Positions 49,599 through 56,867 of a DNA stretch of 64,000 bases are shown here, piece by piece. Position 1 is the first letter of the stretch; every line of letters starts with the position of its first letter. The DNA is from Paraclostridium dentum (GTDB lineage Bacteria > Bacillota > Clostridia > Peptostreptococcales > Peptostreptococcaceae), in contig NZ_WIPK01000002.1 of assembly GCF_012922555.1 (NCBI RefSeq), forward strand, positions 186,001-250,000, given 5' to 3'. The notes beneath the pieces are model-generated. The model was not told the origin of the DNA. It saw only the letters and a program-made list of their open reading frames with translations, and made no database searches. The position numbers and the translations under genes were made by a program.

Positions 49599-50156
49599 TT
49601 ATATTCTTTTATATATTAGAGGATCTACAAATCCAAAAGTTATCTTATCATTTTTATAAAAAACTTCACTTACATATAATGTAGAGTCTTCTATTCTTTC
49701 TTTTAGTTCGAATTTAGTTACAGGTGAAAAATGACTAATACTTTCTCCAGTAAACACCCCATCAGACTCATCATAGACCATAGGTGTAAACTTTTCAGAT
49801 ACAATTAAATCATTATAATCCATTGTTAATGATTCATTGTCATTTCTAAAATCTTCTTTTTTAACTCCTTCAGGTAATTCATATGATGTTAACATAACCT
49901 TATTATCTTCATTTAGTGTAAATAAAAATAAATGAGGTAATATGTTGCTAAAATTACCTTGTTTATAATAACTTTCTTCTATAACAAAGTAACCTTTAAA
50001 ATCTTTCGGTAAATTTTTAATTTTATCATTACATATACCATTTATATGTTTTGCATAAGGGTGTTTTACCTCACCTTTTTTTAATTCAGATTCTATTTGC
50101 TCATCGTTATTAAATGTTCCACATAAATTCTTAACAAAGACATCTAATACAGTCAT
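49599..50156 (-). CDS. Hypothetical protein, 185 residues (faint CpcT/CpeT resemblance)
   Basis: Not confidently recognised. AAGGGTTAATT precedes the ATG. The opening VFVKNLCGTFNNDEQIESEL and a later YFVIEESYYKQGNFSNILPH recall the SGTFSN-xEQ and EQ-x-Y patterns of the CpcT/CpeT family (phycobilin lyases in cyanobacteria, but also found as uncharacterised proteins elsewhere); a lyase role makes no sense here. It is predicted all-beta, soluble, without signal peptide. Single gene between two convergent/divergent neighbours. Confidence 0.6.
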   Translation of the reverse strand: MTVLDVFVKNLCGTFNNDEQIESELKKGEVKHPYAKHINGICNDKIKNLPKDFKGYFVIEESYYKQGNFSNILPHLFLFTLNEDNKVMLTSYELPEGVKKEDFRNDNESLTMDYNDLIVSEKFTPMVYDESDGVFTGESISHFSPVTKFELKERIEDSTLYVSEVFYKNDKITFGFVDPLIYKRI

Positions 50157-50369
50157 AATTAACCCTTCTTTCTGAAATTATTAAAACTAATATATCACTA
50201 TGAAAATACATTTTCAAGTAATTTGACTATAAAAATAAAATTTTGTTTTAATTTGATATAATTATAAAATAATAACTAATTTAATGAAGGAAAAAAGCCT
50301 TATAAAAAAGAATAAATAAATAACTAATAACATATTATTTAGCATTAAGCTTATATGTCGGAGGATAAA

Positions 50370-51140
50370 ATGATTCTAAAGTTAGATGAATGTTACCATA
50401 ATCAAATTATTGAATACTTAAGAAAAGAAGAAGATTTTAATTTATTTGTAATAGGAGATATTGAAAGATATGGATATGATAATCAATTCTTTAATATGTG
50501 GGGAGATTTAAATACTGTTGGGGATATAAATGGATTACTTATACAATACTTTGATCTATTAACGTTGTATTCTTATGACAATAGAGATTTGACTTGCTTT
50601 ATTGATCATATAAATAGCCTACCATTTAGTAACATAAATGGGAAAATTGAAACTTTAAAATATATAGAGCCATATATTAATTATGATAGAAAAAGGATTG
50701 TTAATTTTTGTATATTGAAAAATATAAGCTATTTAAATGAATATAAATTAGATAGTGATGTTAAAAAAATTAGATTTGGGAAAATAGGTAAGGTGCTTAA
50801 TTTATATGAAGATATAAATGAATTTCAAAAACCTACAATACAAAGTATAAGAGAAAATTTAAGAACTGGAAGAGGTTATTACATTGAAAAAGATAAAAAA
50901 ATTGTATCTATGGCAAAATCTACATCAGAAAGTGCTACACATGCAATGATAGTTGGGGTAGGTACACACCCTATGTATAGGAATAAGGGGTATGCAACAA
51001 AATGTATAGTTAAGTTATGTAATAATTTGATAAATGAAAAAAAGAAGCCATGCCTATTTTATGATAATGAAGATGCCGGAAAAATTTATAAAAAATTAGG
51101 GTTTAAAGAAGTCGGTCAGTGGGTAATTTATTATAGGTAA
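50370..51140 (+). CDS. GNAT family N-acetyltransferase
   Basis: 256 residues from ATG 50370, after GGAGG; an in-frame ATG 15 bp upstream precedes that site. The C-terminal GNAT core is clear: AMIVGVGTHPMYRNKGYATK (acetyl-CoA pyrophosphate loop, R-x-x-G-x-A) and a final AGKIYKKLGFKEVGQW. The N-terminal 130 residues form an extra domain found in two-part GNATs, likely a degenerate GNAT copy. The substrate cannot be told. Own transcription unit with terminator. Confidence 0.85.
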   Translation: MILKLDECYHNQIIEYLRKEEDFNLFVIGDIERYGYDNQFFNMWGDLNTVGDINGLLIQYFDLLTLYSYDNRDLTCFIDHINSLPFSNINGKIETLKYIEPYINYDRKRIVNFCILKNISYLNEYKLDSDVKKIRFGKIGKVLNLYEDINEFQKPTIQSIRENLRTGRGYYIEKDKKIVSMAKSTSESATHAMIVGVGTHPMYRNKGYATKCIVKLCNNLINEKKKPCLFYDNEDAGKIYKKLGFKEVGQWVIYYR

Positions 51141-51145
51141 AGAAT

Positions 51146-51185
51146 AAAAAGAGTTGAAAACACAAGGTTTTAACTCTTTTTTTAA
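51146..51185 (+). terminator. Intrinsic terminator after the GNAT gene
   Basis: AAAAAGAGTT-G-AAAAC with GTTTT-AACTCTTTTT (51146-51180), one bulged base, loop ACAAG, then T-run. Confidence 0.85.
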
Positions 51186-51213
51186 TTCCTACAAAAATAG
51201 TATGAATTTAATG

Positions 51214-51279
51214 TTGACAAGATCACTAGGATATAATAAAATAATCTTAAAGATAAAACCTAGTAAGTTAGTCGGGAAT
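51214..51279 (+). promoter_or_regulatory. isc operon promoter and IscR-like operator
   Basis: TTGACA (51214-51219), 17-bp spacer, TAAAAT (51237-51242). Downstream of the start, TTAGTCGGGAAT (51268-51279) matches half of the GACTA/TAGTC Rrf2 site known for IscR; ACTAGG (51226-51231) and CCTAGT (51259-51264) form a wider inverted repeat around the -10. Autoregulation by IscR is therefore likely. Confidence 0.6.
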
Positions 51280-51305
51280 ACCTATTTGAAAAGAAGGTGT
51301 ATAAA

Positions 51306-51755
51306 ATGAAGTTATCAACTAAAGGTAGATACGGACTAAAAGCAATGTTTGAGCTTTCGTTGACACAGAAAAATGGACCAGTTCCATTAAGACAAATAGC
51401 TCAAAAGCAAAATATATCAGAGCAATATTTGGAGCAAATATTTTCAGCACTTAAAAAAGCTGGATTGATTAAAAGTGTAAGGGGTGCTCAAGGAGGATAC
51501 TTATTAGTTAAAGAACCTAAAGATATAACTGTAGGAGATATACTAATAGTACTTGAAGGTCCTGTTTCAATATCAGATTGCGTAGTAGATGAAGATATAT
51601 GCGAAAACTCTGGAATATGTGTTACTAAAATTGTTTGGGAAAGACTTAAAAAAGGTATTGAAGATGTTATAAATTCAATAACACTTCAAAACATGATAGA
51701 TGATTACAAAAAAAATAAAAACATAAATGATATAACAGATTTAATTATAAAATAG
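51306..51755 (+). CDS. iscR: Rrf2-family regulator IscR
   Basis: 149 residues from ATG 51306 (AAGGTG 8 nt upstream; a GTG 9 bp earlier overlaps that site). Opens MKLSTKGRYGLKAMFELSLT, with recognition helix region QNISEQYLEQIFSALKKAGL and SVRGAQGGYLL. Three cysteines, C92, C99 and C105, are placed as the [2Fe-2S] ligands of IscR. It senses Fe-S status and controls the isc operon it heads. iscS follows after 18 bp, and a matching operator half-site lies in the leader. Confidence 0.95.
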   Translation: MKLSTKGRYGLKAMFELSLTQKNGPVPLRQIAQKQNISEQYLEQIFSALKKAGLIKSVRGAQGGYLLVKEPKDITVGDILIVLEGPVSISDCVVDEDICENSGICVTKIVWERLKKGIEDVINSITLQNMIDDYKKNKNINDITDLIIK

Positions 51756-51773
51756 ATTTAGGAGATGAATGAA

Positions 51774-52961
51774 ATGGAAAAAAGAAAAATATATATGGAT
51801 TATTCGGCTACAACTCCTGTAAAACAAGAAGTATTAGATGCTATGATGCCTTACTTCACTGAAACTTTCGGAAATGCATCAAGTTTTCATTCTTTCGGGA
51901 GAGATGCAAAGAATGTTTTAGATAAATCAAGAGAAACTGTAGCTAATCTTATAAATGCAAAACCAAATGAAATATACTTTACAGCTGGTGGAACAGAAAG
52001 TGACAACTGGGCAATAGAAGGAGTTGCTTTTGCAAATAAGGCTAAAGGAAATCACATAATAACTTCTAAAATAGAACATCATGGTATATTACATGTTTGT
52101 GAATATTTAGAAAAGCATCACGGATTTGAAGTAACATACTTGGATGTAGATGCTGATGGTAGAGTAAATGCTGAAGATGTTGAAAAAGCAATAACAGATA
52201 AAACTATATTAATAAGTATAATGTTTGCTAACAACGAAGTAGGTACTATACAACCTATAAAAGAAATAGGAGAAATAGCTAAAAAACATAATGTTATATT
52301 CCACACAGATGCTGTTCAGGCTGCTGGAAATATACCAATAGATGTTAAAGAGTTAAATATAGATTTAATGAGTATGTCATCTCATAAGATTTATGGCCCA
52401 AAAGGTATAGGTGCTTTATACATAAGAACTGGTGTTAAATTACACACATTCGTTCATGGTGGAGCACAAGAGAGAAGAAGAAGAGCAGGTACAGAAAATA
52501 TACCAGGTATAGTTGGATATGCAAAAGCATGTGAACTTGCAAAAGCTAACATGGAAGAGCATATAGAAAGACTAACAGCGTTAAGAGCTAAACTTATAGA
52601 TGGTATACTAGAAAGAATACCTCATACAAAAGTTAATGGAAGCTTAGAGTACAGACTTCCAGGAAATGTAAACTTCTCATTTGAGTTTATAGAAGGAGAA
52701 GGAATACTATTAATGCTAGATATGTTAGGTATAGGAGCATCAAGTGGATCAGCTTGTACTTCTGGATCATTAGATCCATCTCACGTTCTTATGGCTATGG
52801 GGCTACCTCATGAGATAGCTCATGGATCATTAAGACTTAGTATAGGAGATTTTACAACAGAAGAAGATATAGATTATATAATAGATAACTTACCAAAAAT
52901 AATAGAGAGACTAAGAAGTATGTCACCATTATACAACAAGTTAGAAAAGGGAGGTAATTAA
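51774..52961 (+). CDS. iscS: Cysteine desulfurase IscS
   Basis: 395 residues from ATG 51774, 9 nt after AGGAG; the ATG at 51765 directly abuts the site. IYMDYSATTPVKQEVLDAMM, PLP lysine in SMSSHKIYGPKGIGALY, catalytic cysteine in SSGSACTSGSLDPSHVL. It releases sulfur from L-cysteine as a persulfide for Fe-S cluster assembly on IscU and for tRNA thiolation. Middle gene of iscRSU, with iscU starting 1 bp after its stop region. Confidence 0.97.
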   Translation: MEKRKIYMDYSATTPVKQEVLDAMMPYFTETFGNASSFHSFGRDAKNVLDKSRETVANLINAKPNEIYFTAGGTESDNWAIEGVAFANKAKGNHIITSKIEHHGILHVCEYLEKHHGFEVTYLDVDADGRVNAEDVEKAITDKTILISIMFANNEVGTIQPIKEIGEIAKKHNVIFHTDAVQAAGNIPIDVKELNIDLMSMSSHKIYGPKGIGALYIRTGVKLHTFVHGGAQERRRRAGTENIPGIVGYAKACELAKANMEEHIERLTALRAKLIDGILERIPHTKVNGSLEYRLPGNVNFSFEFIEGEGILLMLDMLGIGASSGSACTSGSLDPSHVLMAMGLPHEIAHGSLRLSIGDFTTEEDIDYIIDNLPKIIERLRSMSPLYNKLEKGGN

Positions 52962-52962
52962 T

Positions 52963-53418
52963 ATGCAATACAGTGAAAAAGTTATGGATCATTTCATGAA
53001 CCCAAGAAATGTTGGAGAAATAGAGGATGCTAGTGGAATAGGAGAAGTTGGAAACGTTAAATGTGGAGATATAATGAGAATATATCTTGATATAGATAAT
53101 GACACTAAAATAATAAACGATGTTAAGTTTATGACTTTCGGATGTGGATCAGCTATAGCAAGTTCTTCTATGGCTACAGAATTAATAAAAGGTAAAACTA
53201 TAGAAGAAGCTTTAGAAATAACAAATAAAGCTGTTGCAGAAGCATTAGATGGATTACCACCAGTAAAAATGCACTGTTCAGTATTAGCAGAACAAGCTAT
53301 AAAAGCTGCTTTAATAGATTATTCTAAAAAGAATAATATACACATAGCTGCTTTAGATGGTGTTGTTATAGAAGATGATCACGATCATCACCATGATGTA
53401 GAAGAAGATTTAGTTTAA
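52963..53418 (+). CDS. iscU: Fe-S cluster scaffold IscU/NifU
   Basis: 151 residues. MQYSEKVMDHFMNPRNVGEI, and the three cluster cysteines in NVKCGDIM, FGCGSAIASSS and KMHCSVLAEQA. The Asp of CGD stabilises or labilises the cluster. The C-terminal extension is His/Asp-rich (EDDHDHHHDVEEDLV), a clostridial feature that may bind metal. AGGAGG-TAATTAAT before the ATG overlaps the iscS end. No mnmA follows, unlike many Clostridia; instead a family-A palindromic element and a terminator come next. Confidence 0.96.
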   Translation: MQYSEKVMDHFMNPRNVGEIEDASGIGEVGNVKCGDIMRIYLDIDNDTKIINDVKFMTFGCGSAIASSSMATELIKGKTIEEALEITNKAVAEALDGLPPVKMHCSVLAEQAIKAALIDYSKKNNIHIAALDGVVIEDDHDHHHDVEEDLV

Positions 53419-53433
53419 AATTAAGTTCCACTC

Positions 53434-53507
53434 GGTTCAGTTATGTATGTTTCCTTCACACGACGTACTATGTACGTAAGTGTTCTGTCAACATACATAA
53501 CTAAACC
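53434..53507. repeat. Nested palindromic element, family A copy 2
   Basis: AGTTATGTATGTT (53439-53451) pairs perfectly with AACATACATAACT (53490-53502), extended by GGTT/AACC (53434-53437 with 53504-53507). The 38-nt core (53452-53489; ACGTAC-TAT-GTACGT at its heart) is inverted relative to copy 1 at 30603-30640 and 32/38 identical to it. The arms differ from copy 1 in sequence but stay self-complementary. It lies between iscU and its terminator, within a 392-bp gap (53419-53810). Confidence 0.75.
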
Positions 53508-53545
53508 TTCGATAATCTTAATATTTAAACTTTGGATAGAGACGA

Positions 53546-53589
53546 AAAAAGAGGACATTTATAACTATAAGTTATAAATGTCTTTTTTT
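53546..53589 (+). terminator. Intrinsic terminator of the isc operon
   Basis: GACATTTATAACT (53554-53566) with AGTTATAAATGTC (53570-53582), ATA loop, flanked by A-run and T-run. Confidence 0.92.
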
Positions 53590-53683
53590 GTGCGGAAATT
53601 TTTATAAAAAATGAAACTTTTTTGAATAATTTATCGTCTAATATATGAAGATATTTTTAGAAAGAAATAAAATTGTAAGAAAA

Positions 53684-53719
53684 TCTTAAGATTTATGTTA
53701 AGAAATTCTTAAGATTTAT
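53684..53719 (+). promoter_or_regulatory. Direct-repeat operator before the second OmpR-type regulator
   Basis: TCTTAAGATTTAT occurs at 53684-53696 and again at 53707-53719 (23-bp period), with TTAAGAAATTCTTAA between and overlapping. Tandem repeats like this are typical of OmpR/PhoB regulator sites, so autoregulation of the gene at 53811 is probable. Confidence 0.5.
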
Positions 53720-53810
53720 AGTTTATTATATAAATATAGAAAAAATAAAGATAGAAAGGTCGGGATATTGTATAATCAAAACTGATGATTAAATGAAGTG
53801 AGGTAAGTAT

Positions 53811-54506
53811 ATGAGCAATATTTTAGTTGTTGATGATGATAAAGAAATAGTAGACTCGATTGAGATTTACTTAAGAAATGAAGGATTTAATATATTTAAA
53901 GCTTATGATGGTATGGAGGCATTAGAAATTTTAGTATCAGAAAATATTCATCTGATAATTATGGATATAATGATGCCTAAATTAGATGGAATAAAAGCTA
54001 CTATAAAAATTAGAGAAGAAAAAAATATACCAATAATATTAGTATCTGCAAAAAGTGAAGATAGTGATAAAATTATTGGATTAAATATTGGAGCAGATGA
54101 TTATATAACAAAACCATTCAATCCATTAGAACTTATAGCAAGAACTAAATCGCAACTCAGAAGATACATAAATTTAGGAAATTACCAATCTGTAGAAAAT
54201 AAAGATATTTTACAAAGTGGAGATCTTAAATTAAATATTAATAGTAAAGAAGTATTTGTTGATGAAGAATTAGTTAAACTTACGCCTATAGAATTTAAGA
54301 TTTTAAATCTTTTAATATCTAATAAAGGTAGAGTTTTTTCAATAGATGAAATTTATGAAAGAGTTTGGGAAGAAGAGAGTTTTAACTCAGAAAATACAGT
54401 CAGTGTTCATATTAGGAGAATTAGAGAAAAAATTGAAATTAATCCTAAAGAACCAAGATACTTAAAGGTGGTGTGGGGCGTTGGATACAAAATCGAGAAG
54501 TTATAA
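53811..54506 (+). CDS. OmpR/PhoB-family response regulator (paralogue)
   Basis: 231 residues, GAGGTAAGT before the ATG. Receiver: ILVVDDDKEIVDSIEIYL, phospho-Asp in LIIMDIMMPKLDGIKATIK, KPFNPLELIARTKSQLRRYI; winged helix: LTPIEFKILNLLISNKGRVF and NTVSVHIRRIREKIEINPKE. By eye most positions match the regulator at 21196, so these are paralogues from a duplication. Unlike that locus, no transporter adjoins. Its 3' end overlaps a small membrane ORF by 26 nt at the same relative place where the first system's kinase begins. Confidence 0.95.
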   Translation: MSNILVVDDDKEIVDSIEIYLRNEGFNIFKAYDGMEALEILVSENIHLIIMDIMMPKLDGIKATIKIREEKNIPIILVSAKSEDSDKIIGLNIGADDYITKPFNPLELIARTKSQLRRYINLGNYQSVENKDILQSGDLKLNINSKEVFVDEELVKLTPIEFKILNLLISNKGRVFSIDEIYERVWEEESFNSENTVSVHIRRIREKIEINPKEPRYLKVVWGVGYKIEKL

Positions 54507-54705
54507 TATTTTAAAAATTAAAAGATGGAATATACAGTTAGTAATGCATTTTGCACTTTTACTTATATTTTTCTTTATGGCGCAAGTTGGAGCTGTTTTA
54601 ATAGGGTTTACATATTTAGAAGGACAGTTAGGGCTACAATTTTTAGTTTTAGCAGTTTCAAATTTTATTTTTTACAAAACTATGAGAGCTATGAATTTAT
54701 TATAG
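54481..54705 (+). CDS. Small two-helix membrane protein between regulator and kinase
   Basis: 74 residues from TTG 54481, inside the regulator's last codons. MDTKSRSYNILKIKRWNIQL matches in position, TTG start and first residues (x-TKS) the start of the kinase at 21227. It then has two hydrophobic segments (about 22-44 and 48-66; LLLIFFFMAQVGAVLIGFTY, LQFLVLAVSNFIFYKTM) and stops 24 bp before the next kinase. Either a fixed small partner of the kinase or the detached N-terminal helix pair of an older kinase; the open frame with no internal stop favours a translated product. Confidence 0.6.
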   Translation: MDTKSRSYNILKIKRWNIQLVMHFALLLIFFFMAQVGAVLIGFTYLEGQLGLQFLVLAVSNFIFYKTMRAMNLL

Positions 54706-54729
54706 GTAAGATAAGAAATGGGTGAATAA

Positions 54730-56727
54730 ATGAAAAAGACAAATAAAAAAATATTAAAGTTTATAACTTTAATCATATTATTAATTTCAACAGCAATATG
54801 TGGAGCAATAGCTGGGGATTTATTTTTTGGATATACATACAGGCAAATAAAGCCAAGTAATTTAATCAACAATTCAAATATACCACATGCAAGTAATTTT
54901 TTTGAAAGTGATGCATTTGAAAGTAGGATTCTTCCAAATATATTAACAAGCATGGAGATATCAACATCAAGTAAATATCCAAAGGAAGATATAGTAGATG
55001 CTAGAAGAAGATTAGATGAAATTAAAGGTATGAAATTTTTTATTGAAAATAATTCTACGGGAGAAGTTTATAGCAATACTAGCTTCATAAATAACGAAGA
55101 GTTTAGAAAATATCAAAAAGATTATTATAATTTAGATATTGATTTTCAAGATAATTCCGTTACGTATACTAAAATTATAAATAACAAACGAAATGAATAT
55201 AAGCTAAATAGAGCAAATAATTATTGGGGTACGGAAGAGAATCTTAAAATAAGCATGTCATTGCCGAAACAAATTAACTATAAGTTAGACTATTATGATA
55301 GCTTGGGCTTTAAATGGAATTACAATCAGTTTCAGCATTATAAAAATTTATCAAAAGATTTAATTAAAGTTTTAATAATATCAGCTATCATATCAATTAT
55401 TTCATTAATAACATTTATAAAAAATAAAGAAAAACTTATAAATAAAGATAGTTTAATATTAAAAATATATACAAGAATACCTTTAGAAATATATACTTTT
55501 ATATTTTTAGTATTAGGTATGTTTTCAATTTTAGACGTAAGTTCTAGGTGGTCTGTAATTTTAAAGTTTATATTTTTAAGTTTCGTATTTATTTGGATAA
55601 GCTGTTTTATAAATTTAGATAGAAAAACTAATATTTTAAAAAATAGTATAACTTATAGATTTGGAAAATTCTTTACAAATGTAATAACAAATACAATTAA
55701 TTATGGGAAAAAAGTACCTTTAATAAAAAGATTAATTTTATTAGATTTATTGATACTAATGTGTACAACCTTTATACTTATGTTTTTTAATGTACAATTT
55801 TATTCAATTTCATTTAGAGTAGTTATGTTTATTTTAACTCTACTATCATCAGTTTTATTTATTGTAACTGGATACACAATAAACAGATTAGCTTATATTG
55901 ATGAAATTATAGAAGGGACAGAAAAAATAAAAAATGGAGATATAAATCATAAAATAAAATTAAGAGATAATAATAGCTTAACTATTCTTGCAGAAAATAT
56001 AAACAATTTAAGTGATGGTCTAGAAAATGCAATAGAAGAAACATTAAAAAGTGAAAGAATGAAAACTGAGCTTATAACAAATGTAAGTCATGATTTAAAA
56101 ACGCCTTTAACATCAATAATCAATTATGTTGACTTAATAAAAAAAGAAGAGAATGTACAGCCTGAGTACTTAAATGATTATATAAATATATTAGACAATA
56201 AGTCAAAACGTTTAAAAAATCTTATAGAAGATTTGTTTGAGGCTAGTAAAGCAAGTAGTGGAAATATTGATCTTAATATTGAAAAGTTGGATTTAAATCA
56301 ACTATTAAGACAAAGTATAGGCGAAAATGAAGAAAAATTAATAGAATCTAATTTGAGTTTAAAATTAAATATCCCAAAAGAACCTGTTTATATAAATTGT
56401 GATGGAAGACGAATGTATAGAGTATTTGAAAATTTATTAGTAAATATATCTAAATACTCTCATGAAAATACAAGAGTATATGTAGATATGGTAGTGAATG
56501 AAAATCAAGTATTTGTTTCTATGAAAAATATATCGGCATACGAATTAAACTTTGAAGCAAGTGAAATACTTGAAAGATTTAAAAGGGGAGACTTAGCTAG
56601 AAATACAGAGGGAAGCGGACTTGGACTAGCTATTGCTAGAGACTTGGTACAACTTCAAGGTGGTAAATTAGGGGTTCAAATAGATGGAGACTTATTTAAG
56701 GTAGAACTCTCCTTCAACACAATATAA
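54730..56727 (+). CDS. Sensor histidine kinase with extracellular and multi-TM sensor
   Basis: 665 residues. TM1 about 10-30, an extracytoplasmic domain about 35-205, TM2 about 210-228, then four further TMs between about 250 and 385, a HAMP-like linker (EIIEGTEKIKNGDINHKIKL), HisKA (LITNVSHDLKTPLTSIINYV) and HATPase (EGSGLGLAIARDLVQLQGGK). The catalytic half closely resembles the kinase at 19617, but the sensor is larger and includes an external domain, so its signal differs. The start ATG has only a weak GGGTGAA site, suggesting coupling to the small ORF just upstream. Its terminator lies in the nested repeat at 56732. Confidence 0.92.
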   Translation: MKKTNKKILKFITLIILLISTAICGAIAGDLFFGYTYRQIKPSNLINNSNIPHASNFFESDAFESRILPNILTSMEISTSSKYPKEDIVDARRRLDEIKGMKFFIENNSTGEVYSNTSFINNEEFRKYQKDYYNLDIDFQDNSVTYTKIINNKRNEYKLNRANNYWGTEENLKISMSLPKQINYKLDYYDSLGFKWNYNQFQHYKNLSKDLIKVLIISAIISIISLITFIKNKEKLINKDSLILKIYTRIPLEIYTFIFLVLGMFSILDVSSRWSVILKFIFLSFVFIWISCFINLDRKTNILKNSITYRFGKFFTNVITNTINYGKKVPLIKRLILLDLLILMCTTFILMFFNVQFYSISFRVVMFILTLLSSVLFIVTGYTINRLAYIDEIIEGTEKIKNGDINHKIKLRDNNSLTILAENINNLSDGLENAIEETLKSERMKTELITNVSHDLKTPLTSIINYVDLIKKEENVQPEYLNDYINILDNKSKRLKNLIEDLFEASKASSGNIDLNIEKLDLNQLLRQSIGENEEKLIESNLSLKLNIPKEPVYINCDGRRMYRVFENLLVNISKYSHENTRVYVDMVVNENQVFVSMKNISAYELNFEASEILERFKRGDLARNTEGSGLGLAIARDLVQLQGGKLGVQIDGDLFKVELSFNTI

Positions 56728-56731
56728 AATA

Positions 56732-56863
56732 AAAAAGCTATATCAAATAAATCAGCATAGTATAAATAGATAAGTTTTAGCGACCTTTCAAATCGTATTT
56801 TTGATTTGGGGAGCAAAACTTATCTATTTATACGGAGTTGCAGTCAACTTGATATAGCTTTTT
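56732..56863. repeat. Nested palindromic element, family C (single copy), with terminator arms
   Basis: Outer stem AAAAAGCTATATCAA (56732-56746) with TTGATATAGCTTTTT (56849-56863), 15 bp. Inner stem: 56760-56778 with 56815-56833, 19 bp perfect (GTATAAATAG / CTATTTATAC ends). Core CAAATC...GATTTG (56790-56809). It has the same nested plan as family A but an unrelated core. The outer stem would terminate both the kinase and the convergent pyruvate carboxylase gene. Confidence 0.7.
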
Positions 56864-56867
56864 ATTT

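Noticed and set aside
54525-54725. Second frame ORF of 66 residues within the small membrane ORF
   Set aside because: Overlaps the better-supported TTG-start frame, has no ribosome binding site and an irregular composition.
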